Source: an uncultured Pelagibacteraceae bacterium (lineage in GTDB: Bacteria; Pseudomonadota; Alphaproteobacteria; Pelagibacterales; Pelagibacteraceae). Taken from it: a stretch of 64,000 nt of DNA. The stretch is taken from contig CACNAR010000001.1 of NCBI GenBank assembly GCA_902618485.1, forward strand, positions 155,024-219,023, written 5' to 3'. The notes under the pieces are model-generated. The model was not told where the DNA came from. It made no database searches and was given only the letters and a program-made list of their open reading frames with translations. Both the position numbers and the translations under genes were made by a program. Positions 43,832-57,947 of this stretch are shown one piece after another; within the stretch, counting starts at the first letter, position 1, and each line of letters starts with the position of its first letter.

Positions 43832-44713
43832 ATGATACCTTACGATAAAAGATCAGGAAAAATATGGTACAATGGTGATTTAGTCGATTGGTCAGACGTT
43901 AAATTGCACGTTTTAAGTCATGGTTTACATTATGCGAGTTGTGTTTTTGAGGGAGAGCGTGTTTATGATGGTACGATTTTTAAATTAGAGGAGCATACTT
44001 CAAGATTATTTTATTCAGCAAAAAGAATGGGATTCGAAATTCCATATACAGAGGCGGAAATTAATTCGGCTAGTAAAAAAATAATTGCAACCCAAAAAGT
44101 TGAAAATGGATATGTTAGACCAGTCGCTTGGCGAGGAAGTGAGATGATGGCTATATCTGCTCAGCATACAAAAATACATGTAGCGATAGCAACGTGGGAG
44201 TGGGGATCTTATTTTGATCCAAAGCTTAAAGTGGAGGGTATTAAATTGAATATATCTAAGTGGCGAAGACCTGCACCAGATACGATCCCTTGGGATACAA
44301 AAGCTTCAGGACTTTATATGATATGTACTCTTTCAAAGCACGAAGCTGAAAAACAGGGATATACAGATTCATTGATGTTAGATTATGAGGGAAATGTTGC
44401 CGAGGCCACAGGTGCAAATATTTTTTTTAAAGATAAAAATGGAGAATTGCATACCCCAGTACCTGACTCATTTTTAGATGGTATTACAAGAAGAACTGTT
44501 ATTGAAATTGCAAAATCTAAGAATATTAAAGTTCATGAAAGAAAAATAAATCCAAGTGAACTTCCGAATTTTGTTGGATGTTTCTTAACTGGTACTGCTG
44601 CTGAGGTAACCCCAGTATCTTGCATTGCTGAAAATCAGTACAAAGTTTGTGATATGATAATTAATCTTAACGAAAGCTATCAAACTTTAGTAAAAAAGAA
44701 AAAAGCAGCTTAA
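43832..44713 (+). CDS. ilvE: Branched-chain amino acid aminotransferase
   Basis: YASCVFEGERVYDG; RPVAWRG; EATGANIFF; GITRRTVIEIA; FLTGTAAEVTPV. Confidence 0.95.
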   Translation: MIPYDKRSGKIWYNGDLVDWSDVKLHVLSHGLHYASCVFEGERVYDGTIFKLEEHTSRLFYSAKRMGFEIPYTEAEINSASKKIIATQKVENGYVRPVAWRGSEMMAISAQHTKIHVAIATWEWGSYFDPKLKVEGIKLNISKWRRPAPDTIPWDTKASGLYMICTLSKHEAEKQGYTDSLMLDYEGNVAEATGANIFFKDKNGELHTPVPDSFLDGITRRTVIEIAKSKNIKVHERKINPSELPNFVGCFLTGTAAEVTPVSCIAENQYKVCDMIINLNESYQTLVKKKKAA

Positions 44714-45294
44714 TCCTTATTATCTTCTGAAATAGCATGATCAATTCCTTTTCGCATATATTCATATCCAGTAAAAAGTGTTAAAGCTGCAGAGAGCCAA
44801 AGCAAAACAATTCCTATTGTTTGAGCGTTATAATCCTGAAAATTTATAATTTTATTTCCAGTATCTCCTGACAGTAAAAGAGCAATCGAAACCATCTGTA
44901 AGACAGTTTTTAATTTAGCTAGATTTGAAACAGGAAGTTTAATTTTACCTTTAGCTAAAAATTCTCTTAGACCCGAAACTAATATTTCACGTGTAAGTAT
45001 TATTATAGCAGCAATAACCTCATAATTTCGAATAGTACCGTCCATTACTAAGAGAATGAGAGCTGCAGCAACAATTATTTTATCTGCAATTGGATCTAGT
45101 AACTCACCTAGCTTAGATTCTTCTCCGAGTAATCTAGCTAACATACCATCTAAAAAATCGGTAAATGATGCGATTAAAAAAAGAATTAATGCAGTAAAGT
45201 CTCCATAAAAACCTGGGAGGTAAAATGCTAAAACAAAAAATGGAACAATCAAAATTCTTCCAATGGTCAATATATTAGGTATTTTCTTAAGCAT
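44710..45294 (-). CDS. pgsA: CDP-diacylglycerol-glycerol-3-phosphate 3-phosphatidyltransferase
   Basis: NILTIGRILIVPFF; SFTDFLDGMLARLLGEESKLGELLDPIADKI. Confidence 0.95.
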   Translation of the reverse strand: MLKKIPNILTIGRILIVPFFVLAFYLPGFYGDFTALILFLIASFTDFLDGMLARLLGEESKLGELLDPIADKIIVAAALILLVMDGTIRNYEVIAAIIILTREILVSGLREFLAKGKIKLPVSNLAKLKTVLQMVSIALLLSGDTGNKIINFQDYNAQTIGIVLLWLSAALTLFTGYEYMRKGIDHAISEDNKD

Positions 45295-45302
45295 TTTTAT
45301 TT

Positions 45303-47168
45303 TTATTCATGAAAAAAGTTATATATCTTTTTAGCAACTTTTTCTTCTACACCATCAACAGATTTAATTTCATCAAGACTTGCAGATTCAACTGCTCTCG
45401 CAGAGCCAAAATGATTAAGCAATGCTCTTTTTCTTATCATTCCAATACCATCTATTTGATCTAAAAGGGACTTACTTAAACCCTTTTTTCGTTTAGATCT
45501 ATGGGCACTTATTGCAAATCTGTGAGATTCATCTCTGATTCTTTGGAGAAAAAAAAGGGTAGGATCATTTTTTGCAAATTTATATTCTTTACCATTATGA
45601 AAAAATGTCTCGTTTCCACTATTTCTAAATTTGCCTTTAGCTATGGCAATAATGGGGATATCATGGAGTCCTAACTCATTTAAACTTTCTCTTGCAATTG
45701 AATATTGGCCTTTTCCGCCATCTATTAAAACTAAGTCAGGAAAAGTAAGGTAATTATCTTTTTCTTGAATAGCTCTTTTAAACCTTCTTGTTAAAACTTC
45801 TTTCATCATTCCGTAGTCATCTTGCTCATTTTTTTTTATTTTTATATTAAATTTTCTATATCTTTTTTTGATAAACCCCTCATCACCATATGCAATTAAA
45901 GCACCAACGCTATTTGTTCCTTGAATATGACTATTATCGTAAACCTCTATGAGATTGATATTTGTTTCTAAATTAAATTTATTAGCTACCGAGTCGAATA
46001 ATTCTCTATTATTTTGGCTCTCATATAGTTTTCTATTGAGACTATCTTTTGCATTTTTAATAGCTTGGTTAATTACTTTTAATTTTGCTCCTTTTTTTGC
46101 TACAGAAATAACTATCTGTTTATTTTCTTTTTGAGACAAAGTTTTTTCAATTAAAGCTTTTTCTTTTATTTCCTCAGATAAAATTATTGAGGAAGGAACA
46201 CTTTTATTTTCATAAAATTGAGAAATGAAAGAATTTAAAATGTTACTTAATTTTTCATCAGGATCATGTTTTGGAAAAAAAGACTGATTCCCCCAATTTT
46301 GTTTTGACCTGTAAAAAAATACTTGTATGCAAGTTTTACCAGACTCTTTATAACCAGCGATTACATCTGCCTCTACAAGATTAGCTTCATTTATTCTCTG
46401 AGATGATTGAATTATATTTAAAGACTTTATTCTATCTCTAAGTATTACTGCTTTTTCAAAATCTAAATCCTCACTAGCTTTCTCCATTTGATCTGATAAA
46501 TTTTTCTGAATTCTTCTCGACTTACCAGAAACAAACTCAATCGCGTCCTCTACTGTTTGTTGATAATCTTCTTTTTTTATATAATCAACACATGGAGCAG
46601 AACATCTTTTAATTTGATATAAAATACAAGGTCTCTCTCTATTTTTAAAAACAGTATCATCACAAACTCTTAAATGAAAAATTTTTTGTATCATTTTAAT
46701 GGTCCAATTTGCAGAACCGGCGGAGGCAAAAGGGCCAAAATAAAATCCCTCTTTAGTTTTCTTTCCTCTATGTCTTTTAATTTGAGGCCATTTATCTTTA
46801 TTGCCAATAAATATGAATGGAAAAGACTTATCATCTCTTAAAAGTATGTTGAATTTAGGTTTATATTTTTTAATTAAATTTGCCTCTAAAAGTAGAGCTT
46901 CACTTTCATTAGATGTTGTTGTGACCTCAAGTTTCCTTGTTTGGGACAACATTCTTTCTGTTCTAATAATATGATTTTTTTCCGAGATATAACTTTTAAG
47001 TCTATTGGGTAAATTTTTAGCTTTTCCAACATAAAGAATTTCATCTTTTTCATTTAACATTCGATAAACACCAGGCAGTTTAGGAATTAATGAAAGTTCT
47101 TTTTTAATAACTTCTTTTCCAATTTCAGAGCTTATCATGACTTCTTTTTTTTGAAATTTGAATTCCAA
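45303..47168 (-). CDS. uvrC: Excinuclease ABC subunit C
   Basis: GIY-YIG-type [53 protein letters not shown]-terminal HhH; start may be an internal codon. Confidence 0.96.
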   Translation of the reverse strand: MEFKFQKKEVMISSEIGKEVIKKELSLIPKLPGVYRMLNEKDEILYVGKAKNLPNRLKSYISEKNHIIRTERMLSQTRKLEVTTTSNESEALLLEANLIKKYKPKFNILLRDDKSFPFIFIGNKDKWPQIKRHRGKKTKEGFYFGPFASAGSANWTIKMIQKIFHLRVCDDTVFKNRERPCILYQIKRCSAPCVDYIKKEDYQQTVEDAIEFVSGKSRRIQKNLSDQMEKASEDLDFEKAVILRDRIKSLNIIQSSQRINEANLVEADVIAGYKESGKTCIQVFFYRSKQNWGNQSFFPKHDPDEKLSNILNSFISQFYENKSVPSSIILSEEIKEKALIEKTLSQKENKQIVISVAKKGAKLKVINQAIKNAKDSLNRKLYESQNNRELFDSVANKFNLETNINLIEVYDNSHIQGTNSVGALIAYGDEGFIKKRYRKFNIKIKKNEQDDYGMMKEVLTRRFKRAIQEKDNYLTFPDLVLIDGGKGQYSIARESLNELGLHDIPIIAIAKGKFRNSGNETFFHNGKEYKFAKNDPTLFFLQRIRDESHRFAISAHRSKRKKGLSKSLLDQIDGIGMIRKRALLNHFGSARAVESASLDEIKSVDGVEEKVAKKIYNFFHE

Positions 47169-47550
47169 CGGATGAGCAATTTTTTACAATTTCCATTTTT
47201 TCAATTTTTAAAGTTATTTTACCTATTCTTTGATCTTTAAATAGTTCATCAAATACAGCCTCAGCTAATGTCTCTAAAAAATTATAATGTTTCTTTTTTA
47301 CTAAGTTCTTTATTAATTTTACCACCGTGCCATAGTTAACGATTGATTTAATATCCTTATCATTGGTAGGTTTTTTGTCCTCATAATCTATCTCTAAGCT
47401 AAATTTTACTTTTTGAGCTTTAACTTTTTCAAAATCATAATAACCAAGTTTTAGATCAAGAATTAGTTCATTAATTAATATTTTTTTTTCGTAATTAAAA
47501 AGAGATTTTTTCTTATCAATTTTTACAACTTTGAAATTATTCTTTACCAT
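47125..47550 (-). CDS. folB: Dihydroneopterin aldolase family
   Basis: [54 protein letters not shown]. Confidence 0.82.
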   Translation of the reverse strand: MVKNNFKVVKIDKKKSLFNYEKKILINELILDLKLGYYDFEKVKAQKVKFSLEIDYEDKKPTNDKDIKSIVNYGTVVKLIKNLVKKKHYNFLETLAEAVFDELFKDQRIGKITLKIEKMEIVKNCSSVGIQISKKRSHDKL

Positions 47551-47553
47551 AAA

Positions 47554-48495
47554 TTAAATTCTTGATTTGATATAGTTTTTTATTTCTGAATTATAGTACT
47601 GGAAACAAGTGCCTTGGTCCATATCGTGTCCTCTCTTGATAGGCTCCGTTTTATATTTTCCCTTCTTTTTACATTTTACCCCGTTAATTTTTAAATCATC
47701 TGAAATGACTATTCTTTTCATGTCAGGTATATCTTCTAACCAATCTGATAGTAATCCTTCATAATTATCTTTTGGATGAGTAAAGGCCAGAAGAGGTACT
47801 TTTAAATCTTTAATTTCGTTGTTAAATTTTTCTCTGATTTTGTATGGACCAGGTCTTTTTTTTTTGAAATTTTCTAAAGCTTTATCAGCTCCTAGTTTTT
47901 TAACTTTATATTGTTTTGAAAGTTTACCAAAACATGCCTGCATATACGCTATTCCCCCAGCTGCTTGATCGGGGTATCTTGAAAAAAATAATAAAGTTGT
48001 GAGACCTCCACAAGAATGTCCAGTTACAAAAATTTGATTTTTTGGAACACCCAAAGAATTAATTTTTTTTACTAATTGCAAATTAGCGTCAACCCTTTTG
48101 TCTATTTTTGTTTTTCCTACATATGGTTTATCTTTTGATATCCACCATTTTAGTGGCATATCACCTTTGATTTTATGAGTACAAAGATTATAAACCATAA
48201 TCTCTTTTCCATTTATTCTCTCACCAACAAGTGAACCTTGATTTCTAATTTGTCCATAATCGGTACAAGATTTACCCGAACCATCAAAAGTATTTTGACC
48301 GTGATTATAAATTAAAATTATTTTTTCTTTAGGATTATCTATTTTTGATAGTTCTGTTACCTCTAATTTTTTTGATAAAAATCCACTTTTATTAATATTA
48401 TGATTATCCGCATAAACTATTGTTGTAAGACATAACCAGATAGTAAGAATTAAAAATCTCATTCTTTGCTGTTTATAACATCGGGAGTTTGCCAA
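47554..48495 (-). CDS. Secreted alpha/beta hydrolase-like protein
   Basis: Signal peptide; IFVTGHSCGGLTTLLF nucleophile elbow; PLLAFTHPKDNYEG. Confidence 0.75.
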   Translation of the reverse strand: MANSRCYKQQRMRFLILTIWLCLTTIVYADNHNINKSGFLSKKLEVTELSKIDNPKEKIILIYNHGQNTFDGSGKSCTDYGQIRNQGSLVGERINGKEIMVYNLCTHKIKGDMPLKWWISKDKPYVGKTKIDKRVDANLQLVKKINSLGVPKNQIFVTGHSCGGLTTLLFFSRYPDQAAGGIAYMQACFGKLSKQYKVKKLGADKALENFKKKRPGPYKIREKFNNEIKDLKVPLLAFTHPKDNYEGLLSDWLEDIPDMKRIVISDDLKINGVKCKKKGKYKTEPIKRGHDMDQGTCFQYYNSEIKNYIKSRI

Positions 48496-49195
48496 TTCAA
48501 ATTTTGACCACTATCAATTGCCAAAACTTGACCTGTAATAGAACTATTTTCAATAAAAAATTTTACAGCTTTACATATTTCCTCAACATTCACCTGTTGT
48601 TTTAATGGTGTTGCTAAGTATTGTTTTTTAAAATGTTTATCAGATTGTCTTTTATTCTTTATCGTTGGGCCGGGAGCTATACCGTTTACACGTATTTTTG
48701 GTGCAAGACTCATAGCACTAGTTTTTGTTAATGTATAAAGTCCACTTTTACTTAGCGTATAAGAAAAGAAAAATGGAGTTAGCTTAAAAACTCTTTGGTC
48801 AATAATATTTATGATATTGTTATTTTTGCCCCTAGTATTCTTTGAAAACTCTTTTGACAATAAAGCAGGGGCTTTAAGATTTGTTGAGAGATGCCTTTCC
48901 CAACTTTTTGAGCTAAAATTTTCTAATTTGTCATTCTCAAATATTGAGGCATTATTAATTAAGCAGTCAAAAAATTTCATTTTGGATTTTGAAAATTTGA
49001 TAATTTTCAAAATATCCTTTTCTTTGCTTAAGTCACCTTTAACTAAATTTACAATTGATCCATATTTTTGTAATTTACTCTTTAACTTTTCAGCCTTGGA
49101 TTTTGATTTATTGTAATGGATAATTATTTCTATATTCGGGCCAGATAATTCCTCAGCAATTGCTGCACCAATTCTAGTTGCTCCACCAGTGATTA

Positions 49196-49214
<19 letters not shown>
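48459..49214 (-). CDS. SDR-family oxidoreductase (pteridine-reductase-like)
   Basis: [63 protein letters not shown]. Confidence 0.88.
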
Positions 49215-52597
<3,383 letters not shown>

Positions 52598-52599
52598 TT

Positions 52600-53547
52600 T
52601 TATCTTTGATTTAAAATTTTTTTTGCTGGAAGAGTTTTTTTGATCCAAGATTTTGGAATAGAGTCTAATCCTTTTAATGCTGTAAAATACGCACCAATAA
52701 AATTTGCTCTAGAGCAATTACATCCACCAGCCTTAATTGTTTTTAAAATAGCATCTTTGTAGTTTTTTGAGTTTATTATTGCATGTATTGAACTATTAAA
52801 TGTCCCAGGATAGCTGCATGCCATACCAAGTTTTTTGACAACAGATGGGTGAGAACTTGATTTTAATTTTTTAATTTTGATTATGTCATTAATGATAGTC
52901 TTATAATTGGAATCTTTTCTAAATTTTTTGACAAATTCATTTATTGGATTTTGCGCTCCTTTAAGAGCTAAGTCTATTATATGAAATTTAGCTAAGGCAT
53001 ACTTATGACTTATTTTTGAAACGGTTACGGTTGAGATTATTTTCCTTAAACTTTTCAAATCAAAACCATAAAGAAAATAGGGAAGGCTTGCACAAAAACC
53101 ATCAGACTCATTGACTTTAACTCCACCCGTTATTTTTTTTTTTAATTTAATATTTCTAATAGTTTCTATTACATTTTGATGTATCCAGGGTCCTTTAACT
53201 ATGCCACGCCAGTCTTTAACTTTTTTATACTTTGATCTAAGCCCTAGATTCCGCCAATAAATACTTCCAGGACCAAAATTTTTTTTAATGTTTTTTTTAA
53301 AACGTTGGTTGACATCATCATGTCCCTCAAGCAGAGTTTTGAACATGACCTGACCAATTTCATTATATCCAGAAACTTTACCTGTTTTGATATTATAAAA
53401 AGGACTTTTATTTTTTTTAAGAAAAGAAAAATCCTTTTTTCCTCTAATATAAGAATTTAGCTTTTTCTGATTGTAAACCCAATGCAAAGGTCTTGCAGCA
53501 GCATCAGCTACAGTTGCACCTAAAAATACATGAAGATTATTTTTCAC
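52600..53547 (-). CDS. ADP-ribosylglycohydrolase family protein
   Basis: HVFLGATVADAAARPLHWVYN N-terminus; GYNEIGQVMFKTL. Confidence 0.78.
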   Translation of the reverse strand: MKNNLHVFLGATVADAAARPLHWVYNQKKLNSYIRGKKDFSFLKKNKSPFYNIKTGKVSGYNEIGQVMFKTLLEGHDDVNQRFKKNIKKNFGPGSIYWRNLGLRSKYKKVKDWRGIVKGPWIHQNVIETIRNIKLKKKITGGVKVNESDGFCASLPYFLYGFDLKSLRKIISTVTVSKISHKYALAKFHIIDLALKGAQNPINEFVKKFRKDSNYKTIINDIIKIKKLKSSSHPSVVKKLGMACSYPGTFNSSIHAIINSKNYKDAILKTIKAGGCNCSRANFIGAYFTALKGLDSIPKSWIKKTLPAKKILNQR

Positions 53548-53548
53548 G

Positions 53549-54493
53549 TTAGTGTGATAAGAATTTTTCCGCTTCTAAAGCCGCCATACAACCCATTCCT
53601 GCTGCAGTTACCGCTTGTCTAAATGTTTTGTCCTTTACGTCACCGGCTGCATAAACACCAGGAATATTTGTTTCTGTTGAGTCTGGTTTTGTAATTAAAT
53701 AACCCTCTTTATCCATTTGCAATTGATCTTTAAAAAGTTGAGTAGCTGGATCATGACCTATAGCAATAAAAACTCCGTCTAATTTAAGTTCTTCGATTTT
53801 ATTTGTTTTAACATTTTTAATTTTAATTCCCTTAACATTTTTAGGGTCTTTATCTCCCACAACGTCTTCTACAACTGAGTCCCAAATAATTTCAATTTTT
53901 TTATTTTCCATTAATTTTTTTTGAAGCATTTTTTCTGCCCTCAAACTATCTCTTCTGTGGATTAATTTTACTTTTGACGCAAATTTTGTAAGAAACATCG
54001 CTTCTTCAACCGCTGCATTACCACCACCTACAACAGCAACTTCTTTATCTTTAAAGAAAAACCCATCACACGTAGCACACGCTGAAACACCAAATCCTCT
54101 AAAGTCTTGTTCAGATTTTAAATTTAGCCATCTTGCTTGAGCACCGGTTGAAATAATAATGCTGTCAGCAGTGTATTTCTGTCCAGTATCACCCATAGCT
54201 TCAAAAGGAGAAGTCTTTAAATTTACTGAACTAATGTGATCCTCTATCATCTCAGTTCCAACAGCTTTAGCTTGCTCTTTCATTTGATCCATCAGCCAAG
54301 GCCCTTGAATTACATCAGCAAATCCTGGATAATTTTCTACATCAGTTGTTGTAGTAAGTTGACCACCCGGCTCTGATCCATACACTAAAATTGGATTGAG
54401 CATTGCTCTTGCAGCGTAAACAGCGGCTGTGTATCCGGCGGGACCAGATCCAATTATTAACACTTTTGTGTGTTTAGTTGGATTTTGACTCAT
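53549..54493 (-). CDS. trxB: Thioredoxin-disulfide reductase
   Basis: VLIIGSGPAGYTAAVYAARAMLNPIL; CATCDGFFFKDKEVAVVGGGNAAVEEAMFLT; GVYAAGDVKDKTFRQAVTAAGMGCMAALEAE. Confidence 0.98.
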   Translation of the reverse strand: MSQNPTKHTKVLIIGSGPAGYTAAVYAARAMLNPILVYGSEPGGQLTTTTDVENYPGFADVIQGPWLMDQMKEQAKAVGTEMIEDHISSVNLKTSPFEAMGDTGQKYTADSIIISTGAQARWLNLKSEQDFRGFGVSACATCDGFFFKDKEVAVVGGGNAAVEEAMFLTKFASKVKLIHRRDSLRAEKMLQKKLMENKKIEIIWDSVVEDVVGDKDPKNVKGIKIKNVKTNKIEELKLDGVFIAIGHDPATQLFKDQLQMDKEGYLITKPDSTETNIPGVYAAGDVKDKTFRQAVTAAGMGCMAALEAEKFLSH

Positions 54494-54514
54494 ATGAAAG
54501 CTATATAGTGATTA

Positions 54515-55465
54515 ATGACTAAATTAAAAGGTTTATTATTGACCGAGGGAATGCACGGTATGATTAGTCAGGTTGAAGGACTTGCAAAAGCTTTAGATCT
54601 TGATTTTATACACGAAAAAATTGAACTTGATAATTTTTGGAAGCTTATTCCACCAAAAATAACACCAATCAAAAGTTTTGTATTTAAAAATAATATTCTG
54701 CATGATTTTAATATTGTTATTTCTTGTGGAAGAAAAAGTGTAATACCATCAATTTACTTAAAAAAAAAATTTAAAGAAAAAATTATTAACATTCACATTC
54801 AAGATCCCAAAGTTTCTTTAACTAACTTTGATTTTGTTGTGGCTCCAGAACATGATGGATTAATAGGAAAAAATGTAATTTCGACTAAGGGAGCAATTCA
54901 TTACCTGAGAGAAAATGAGTTGGATGAAAATACTTCATATTTAAAACCAAAGATTAAGAAAGAAAAAATTGTCACTTTAGTTGTAGGAGGGCCTAATAAA
55001 TATTATGACTATAAACCAAAAGTAGTAGAAGAAATATTTTCAAAAATTAAACAAAATTTCATTAATAACGACTATCAATTAATATTTATACCCTCAATGC
55101 GAACTCCAAAAAATGTGATTGATAAAGCAAAAAATTATTTTGATGACCATCAAATTATTGTTAGTGAAATTGATAAAAAAGCTTACTTATCTTCTTTAGG
55201 ACTAGCAGATCATATTGTCGTTACATGTGATTCAACCTCTATGATATCGGAGGCAGCAATCACTGGTAAACCGATTTATGTAGCGCATATGCCATATATA
55301 AAAAATAACTATAGATTTAAAAAATTTTTTGAAATGTTTAAGAAACTCAATATCATTAAAGATTTAGGTGACAATTTAGAAGTCTGGAAATATGAAAAAC
55401 TTAATGAAACAGATAGAATATCAGGATATATAAAGAGCAAATTAAAAGACTATGACATTTCTTAA
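54515..55465 (+). CDS. Mitochondrial fission ELM1 family protein
   Basis: TEGMHGMISQVEGLAKAL; VISCGRKSVIPSIYLKK; VVGGPNKYYDY; VTCDSTSMISEAAITGKPIYV. Confidence 0.85.
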   Translation: MTKLKGLLLTEGMHGMISQVEGLAKALDLDFIHEKIELDNFWKLIPPKITPIKSFVFKNNILHDFNIVISCGRKSVIPSIYLKKKFKEKIINIHIQDPKVSLTNFDFVVAPEHDGLIGKNVISTKGAIHYLRENELDENTSYLKPKIKKEKIVTLVVGGPNKYYDYKPKVVEEIFSKIKQNFINNDYQLIFIPSMRTPKNVIDKAKNYFDDHQIIVSEIDKKAYLSSLGLADHIVVTCDSTSMISEAAITGKPIYVAHMPYIKNNYRFKKFFEMFKKLNIIKDLGDNLEVWKYEKLNETDRISGYIKSKLKDYDIS

Positions 55466-56114
55466 TTCTATATTAAATCAATCCAAAAAGTATGATTTCC
55501 CATTTGATCATTGGGAATATAATAATGCTTTAAGTGAAAATGCAATTCAGGAAATAATTACAGCGGATATACCAGATGTAAGCAAACATAACCTATCTTA
55601 CGATGGCACAAGAGCAATCGATGGTGGAGCTGCAGAATTTAGAGAGGGAATTGCATCTGGTGGTAAAGCAATAAAATTTAGATGCTTTGTTACAAAAGAA
55701 AACTCAGCACAATTTCCAAACTTAGTTAAATTTATAAATGAATTACAATCCAAAGAAACCTATGAATCAATTTCAAAAATGATTAACAAAGATCTTTCCA
55801 ATTCATATGTAAGAGTAGAGGTCATCTGTGATCGTGAAGGTTTCTGGTTGAAACCTCATTGCGATATAAAAGAAAAACTAATGTCAGGACTAATTTTTGT
55901 AAATAAGGAAAATGAGTCTGAAGATTTAGGTACCGATTTTTACAATAATAAATTAGAGAAAGTTAAGACAGTGCCATATAAGCATAATTATGGTTATTTG
56001 TTTTCAAGTGGCCCAAATACTTGGCACGGAATGGAAAAGAAAAAAATAGTTAAAGAGAGAAGATGTATTCAAGTAAATTATGTAACATTCAAAACTGATT
56101 GGAAAGTTGAATAA
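55452..56114 (+). CDS. 2-oxoglutarate/Fe(II) dioxygenase-like protein
   Basis: LKPHCDIKEKLMSGLIFVN (HxD) ... NTWHGMEKKKIVKERRCIQVNYV (distal His and Arg). Confidence 0.7.
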   Translation: MTFLNSILNQSKKYDFPFDHWEYNNALSENAIQEIITADIPDVSKHNLSYDGTRAIDGGAAEFREGIASGGKAIKFRCFVTKENSAQFPNLVKFINELQSKETYESISKMINKDLSNSYVRVEVICDREGFWLKPHCDIKEKLMSGLIFVNKENESEDLGTDFYNNKLEKVKTVPYKHNYGYLFSSGPNTWHGMEKKKIVKERRCIQVNYVTFKTDWKVE

Positions 56115-56140
56115 TTTAAAATTTTAAAAAATTTAATAAC

Positions 56141-56380
56141 TTAAAACAGACAAGAATAAGTTCCCAAAACAAATAATGTTGCAAAAGTAAAACATATACC
56201 AGAAACAGCTTTTACTTGATCACCATCTTCATTAGGATTATCTTTACTATAAAGTCTCCAGTAACCTTCATTATTATTTTTATTAGAAAAATTATCTAAA
56301 CTATTTTCAATATATTCACTGATATCCGAGTTTCTAACTGCATCGTGAAATTGGTTGCTTTTAAGGTTCTCTGTACTCAT
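56141..56380 (-). CDS. Hypothetical small protein with C-terminal TM
   Basis: MSTENLKSNQFHDAVRNSDISEYIENSLDNFSNKNNNEGYWRLYSKDNPNEDGDQVKAVSGICFTFATLFVLGTYSCLF; start moved to MSTENL. Confidence 0.6.
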   Translation of the reverse strand: MSTENLKSNQFHDAVRNSDISEYIENSLDNFSNKNNNEGYWRLYSKDNPNEDGDQVKAVSGICFTFATLFVLGTYSCLF

Positions 56381-56519
56381 ATTTTTTTTTAATAATTGTA
56401 AAATAAAATAAAAAAAGAGTCCTAGGTAATATTTGTTAAAGTTACCATTTTGGGTCAAAAAGATTGATAAATCGTAATTATATATTGATAGTTGAATTTA
56501 TTAATTTATTTAATTACTG

Positions 56520-56861
56520 ATGATTATAAAATATTTAAGTTTTTTGGTAGGTTTGATCTGGTCTTACTCTTTAATTAAAACACAATCTATTTTTAGTAAA
56601 AAAGCAGGTCTAATCTTTAAATTGTTTATCTCTAAGGTTTCTTGGTTAACCCTAATTGTGGCAATTTATTTTGGGTATAAAAATTTTTCTGTTGAGTACA
56701 TTTTGGCAGGTATTATTTTCTCTATTATTTTGGTTCATCTTGGATTTAAATTTTTAGGTAAATATTTAAAGTCAAAATTTAGTGAAAAACAACTTACTAC
56801 TACAAAAACATTTTTTGAATATTCATTAATAGCTTGGGTTTTATATTATATTTTTTATTAA
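56520..56861 (+). CDS. Hypothetical membrane protein (four predicted TM)
   Basis: 113-aa hydrophobic ORF, no family recognised. Confidence 0.6.
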   Translation: MIIKYLSFLVGLIWSYSLIKTQSIFSKKAGLIFKLFISKVSWLTLIVAIYFGYKNFSVEYILAGIIFSIILVHLGFKFLGKYLKSKFSEKQLTTTKTFFEYSLIAWVLYYIFY

Positions 56862-56933
56862 TAATGAACTATTTTGCTCAAACTGAGCTAAGTTAATATT
56901 GTTTTTTCTAATAATTATATATAAATATTTGTT

Positions 56934-57947
56934 ATGTTTGAAAAATTAGAAGAACTTGCAAAAAATAATAAAAAAATTTCCGATTTTCATATTAGAAGTG
57001 GTTGGCCTTTAGCTTACCGTCAAACTGGTGAAATTCATAAAATTCAAGAGGTTGTAGTTAAAGCTCAGGATCTTCAAGATTTATTATCAACAAACTGTAA
57101 TGAAATTGAAATGAATAGATTTAAGGATACACATGAATTAGATTCCTCAGTAACTTTGAGTGGACTAAGATTTAGAGCAAACTTTTACAAAACTATTCAT
57201 GGTCCTGCTGCAGTATTAAGAAGAGTTGAGAGTGTAATCCCGACGATGGATCAATTTGATCTACCGCCTGTTCTTTATGATATCATCGATATGCATAAAG
57301 GTTTAGTTTTAGTGACAGGTCCAACAGGTTCGGGTAAGTCAACAACCCTTGCAGCAATAGTTAATGAAATTAACAAGACAAGAACTTCAAATATTATAAC
57401 GGTTGAAGATCCAGTTGAATTTATTCATAAAGATATAAAGAGTATTGTTTCTCACAGAGAGGTTGGAAAACAAACTCAATCTTTTGCTAGCGCATTAAAA
57501 GCCGCATTGAGAGAAGATCCAGATGTTATATTAGTAGGAGAGATGAGAGATCTTGAAACAGTTTCACTTGCTTTAACTGCAGCTGAGACGGGTCACCTTG
57601 TTTTTGGAACTTTGCATACAAGTGGTGCCCCAAGTACCATAAACAGAATCATTGACGTATTTCCGCCAGAACAACAAGCGCAGATTAGAGCTCAAATTTC
57701 TACATCTTTAAAAATGGTTGTAACCCAAAGACTTCTAAAAACAAAAGACGGGCAAGGTCGTTGTGGTGCCTTTGAGGTAATGAAATGTACTGCACCAATT
57801 CAAAACTTAATACGAGAATCTAAAATCCACCAAATACCAAGCATCATGCAGACCGCCGTTAAGGAAGGAATGATTACAATGACAAAATCATTAGAGGAAC
57901 TTGTCAAAGCAGGTAAAATTGATGCATCGGCTGGTAGAGAACAATAA
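56934..57947 (+). CDS. pilT: Type IV pilus retraction ATPase
   Basis: VTGPTGSGKSTTLAAIVNEIN; LREDPDVILVGEMRD; FGTLHTSGAPSTINRIIDVFPPEQQAQIR; APIQNLIRESK. Confidence 0.95.
   Translation: MFEKLEELAKNNKKISDFHIRSGWPLAYRQTGEIHKIQEVVVKAQDLQDLLSTNCNEIEMNRFKDTHELDSSVTLSGLRFRANFYKTIHGPAAVLRRVESVIPTMDQFDLPPVLYDIIDMHKGLVLVTGPTGSGKSTTLAAIVNEINKTRTSNIITVEDPVEFIHKDIKSIVSHREVGKQTQSFASALKAALREDPDVILVGEMRDLETVSLALTAAETGHLVFGTLHTSGAPSTINRIIDVFPPEQQAQIRAQISTSLKMVVTQRLLKTKDGQGRCGAFEVMKCTAPIQNLIRESKIHQIPSIMQTAVKEGMITMTKSLEELVKAGKIDASAGREQ

Noticed and set aside
48811-49116. 101-aa plus-strand ORF inside the SDR gene
   Set aside because: Antisense to a well-supported SDR protein.
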